Below the pieces are notes generated by a model. The model saw nothing but the letters and a program-made list of their open reading frames with translations. It was not told the origin of the DNA and did not search any database. 32,359 nt of DNA from Pyramidobacter piscolens W5455 (GTDB lineage: Bacteria; Synergistota; Synergistia; Synergistales; Dethiosulfovibrionaceae), in contig NZ_ADFP01000061.1 in NCBI RefSeq assembly GCF_000177335.1, positions 1 to 32,359 on the forward strand. The letters are read 5' to 3'. Below, piece after piece: positions 31,234 through 32,359 of this stretch (the first letter of the stretch is position 1; each line of letters starts with the position of its first letter). The position numbers were made by a program, and so were the translations under genes.

Positions 31234-32359
31234 CTATCGGCCGGTGCGCGCGGCGAGGCGGCGGCTCTTCAACTTCCAGCGGCCGGAATTGAAATAAAGC
31301 CACAGCAGCGCGCCGCGCACGCCCAGATCGAGATCCATGGCGTACCACGCGCCGGCCAGCCCCAGCCCCAGTTCGCGCACGAACAGCCAGGCCGCGCCCA
31401 GACGCAGCCCCAGCATGGAGAAAATGCCCAGCCACAGCGGCATGACCGTATCGCCCGCGCCGCGCAGCGCGCCCGAGCTGGTCAGCGCCGCGCCGAAAAG
31501 CGTCTCCACCCACGCCACGATGCGCAGCGCCCGCGCGCCCTGTTCGATCACGGCCGCGTCGGACGTGAACACGCGGATCAGCCATTCGGCCCCGAAATAC
31601 ATGCCCGTGCTCACCACCGCCATCACGGCCAGACAAAGATGGATGCAGGCCCGGCCCTCGGCCTCGGCGCGCCGTTCGTCGCCCGCGCCCAGAGCCTGAC
31701 CGACCAGCGTCGTGGCGGCGATGGCGATGCCGTAAACGGGATTGTAGCACACGCCTTCGGCCGTCGTCGCCAGATAATGCGCCGAAACGGCCACCGTGCC
31801 CAGCGCGGAGATCACCGACATGTAGAGGATCTGCCCGCTGGAGAGCACGATGCGTTCGGCCGCGATCGGCACGCCGACGCGCAGCAGATCGTCCAGGCGT
31901 TTTTTCTCGAAGCGCAGGAACCGCGGCGCCGACAGCTCGAGCTCGTCCCGGCGCTGCCTCAGCGCCGCCGCCATGGCGGCGGCCGCCAAAACGATCGAAA
32001 CCGCCGTCGATACCGCCGCGCCGCGCACGCCCCAGCCCATGCCCCACACCGGCAGGCCGCCCAGCCAGTCCAGATTCCGGCTGGGGTAGATGAGCAGGAA
32101 GTTGCCCGCCACGTTGCACAGGTTGGCGGCGACGGAGATCTTCATCGGCGTCACCGTGTCGCCGGCGGACTGGAGCACGCCCGCCATCGTCCGCTCCGCC
32201 ACGAGAAAAGGCATGGACGCGCCGACGATGCGCATATAGGCCGCCGCGTCGGGAGCTACGTCGGGCGCGGCGTGCATCCAGGCGACGTACGAATCGGCGC
32301 AGGATTCGGCGGCCGCCGTCATGCACAGGCCGATCAGCGCGCCGAGCACGACCGCCTGC
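31234..32359 (-). CDS. MATE-family multidrug/cation efflux protein (5' end missing)
   Basis: 374 codons to the window edge, still open there, so about 70-80 N-terminal residues lie outside. The protein is a polytopic MATE transporter: repeated halves with VLQSAGDTVTPMKISVAANLCNVAGN and, in the second half, GALRGAGDTVMPLWLG, the G-GDT-P motif seen once per half in this family; VGVPIAAERIVLSSGQIL opens the second half, followed by GQALGAGDERRAE. It exports drugs or other solutes using a sodium or proton gradient. The C-terminus is basic (RWKLKSRRLAARTGR). Terminator at 31177-31206. The substrate cannot be told. Confidence 0.92.
   Translation of the reverse strand, partial: QAVVLGALIGLCMTAAAESCADSYVAWMHAAPDVAPDAAAYMRIVGASMPFLVAERTMAGVLQSAGDTVTPMKISVAANLCNVAGNFLLIYPSRNLDWLGGLPVWGMGWGVRGAAVSTAVSIVLAAAAMAAALRQRRDELELSAPRFLRFEKKRLDDLLRVGVPIAAERIVLSSGQILYMSVISALGTVAVSAHYLATTAEGVCYNPVYGIAIAATTLVGQALGAGDERRAEAEGRACIHLCLAVMAVVSTGMYFGAEWLIRVFTSDAAVIEQGARALRIVAWVETLFGAALTSSGALRGAGDTVMPLWLGIFSMLGLRLGAAWLFVRELGLGLAGAWYAMDLDLGVRGALLWLYFNSGRWKLKSRRLAARTGR

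Noticed and set aside
1-32359. CRISPR arrays, tRNA and rRNA genes
   Set aside because: No regularly spaced repeats, cloverleaf with CCA-type end or rRNA-like stretches were seen by eye.

Overview
The window (32.4 kb, mostly GC-rich) looks chromosomal and comes from an anaerobic, Gram-negative-type bacterium that lives on amino acids and peptides. It carries an RND pump with its periplasmic adaptor, Sec- and Tat-exported proteins, an isoaspartyl dipeptidase, an M20 aminoacyl/aminobenzoyl-glutamate-type hydrolase, an NhaC antiporter and a glycerate kinase. This mix would fit Synergistota (Pyramidobacter/Jonquetella-like), but that placement is inference; there is no rRNA or marker gene here to prove it. 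A perfect 16-bp parS palindrome (25034-25049) suggests the window lies in the origin-proximal part of the chromosome.

Layout. 1-801: the 3' end of folD, its terminator and a small SRPBCC gene. 820-3255 (-): a large exported Sel1-repeat protein. 3525-6586: a divergent pair, a YjiH-type membrane protein (-) and an AbgB-like M20 hydrolase (+). 6776-9122: a DNA-damage operon (MGMT-type alkyltransferase, an unknown 146-residue protein, DNA polymerase IV) with its own promoter and terminator. 9159-11700: a CdaR-type regulator divergent from glycerate kinase, with a palindrome in the shared promoter region.

11711-20382 is the unusual part. Base composition drops sharply (sampled 60-base lines are about 40-62% GC, against 65-80% in the flanks). 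Eleven same-strand genes follow each other closely. The first group is a DctM-like permease, a 53-residue membrane protein, a membrane-anchored aspartoacylase/succinylglutamate desuccinylase-like enzyme, a secreted protein of unknown function and a secreted secernin-like C69 Ntn-hydrolase. A terminator and a candidate promoter separate these from the second group: a 28-residue membrane peptide, a Tat-exported metallo-beta-lactamase-fold enzyme, an unrecognised protein with about ten membrane spans, a 92-residue protein with a twin-arginine-like start, TatA and TatC. The second group therefore encodes both a Tat substrate and a minimal TatAC translocase. Its TatC has Ala in place of the conserved signal-peptide-contacting Glu of the HLxELR motif. 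I regard this as the best candidate for an undescribed system: an extracytoplasmic hydrolase module with a dedicated, altered Tat exporter.

20575-24785 (-): an RND transporter and its membrane-fusion protein. 24980-27051: a long hairpin, parS and a second exported Sel1 protein (-). 27298-30969 (-): isoaspartyl dipeptidase, NhaC antiporter and a GntR/FCD regulator, with a near-consensus promoter in front of nhaC. 31234-32359 (-): a MATE transporter cut by the window end. No tRNA, rRNA, CRISPR array, insertion sequence or integrase was seen.
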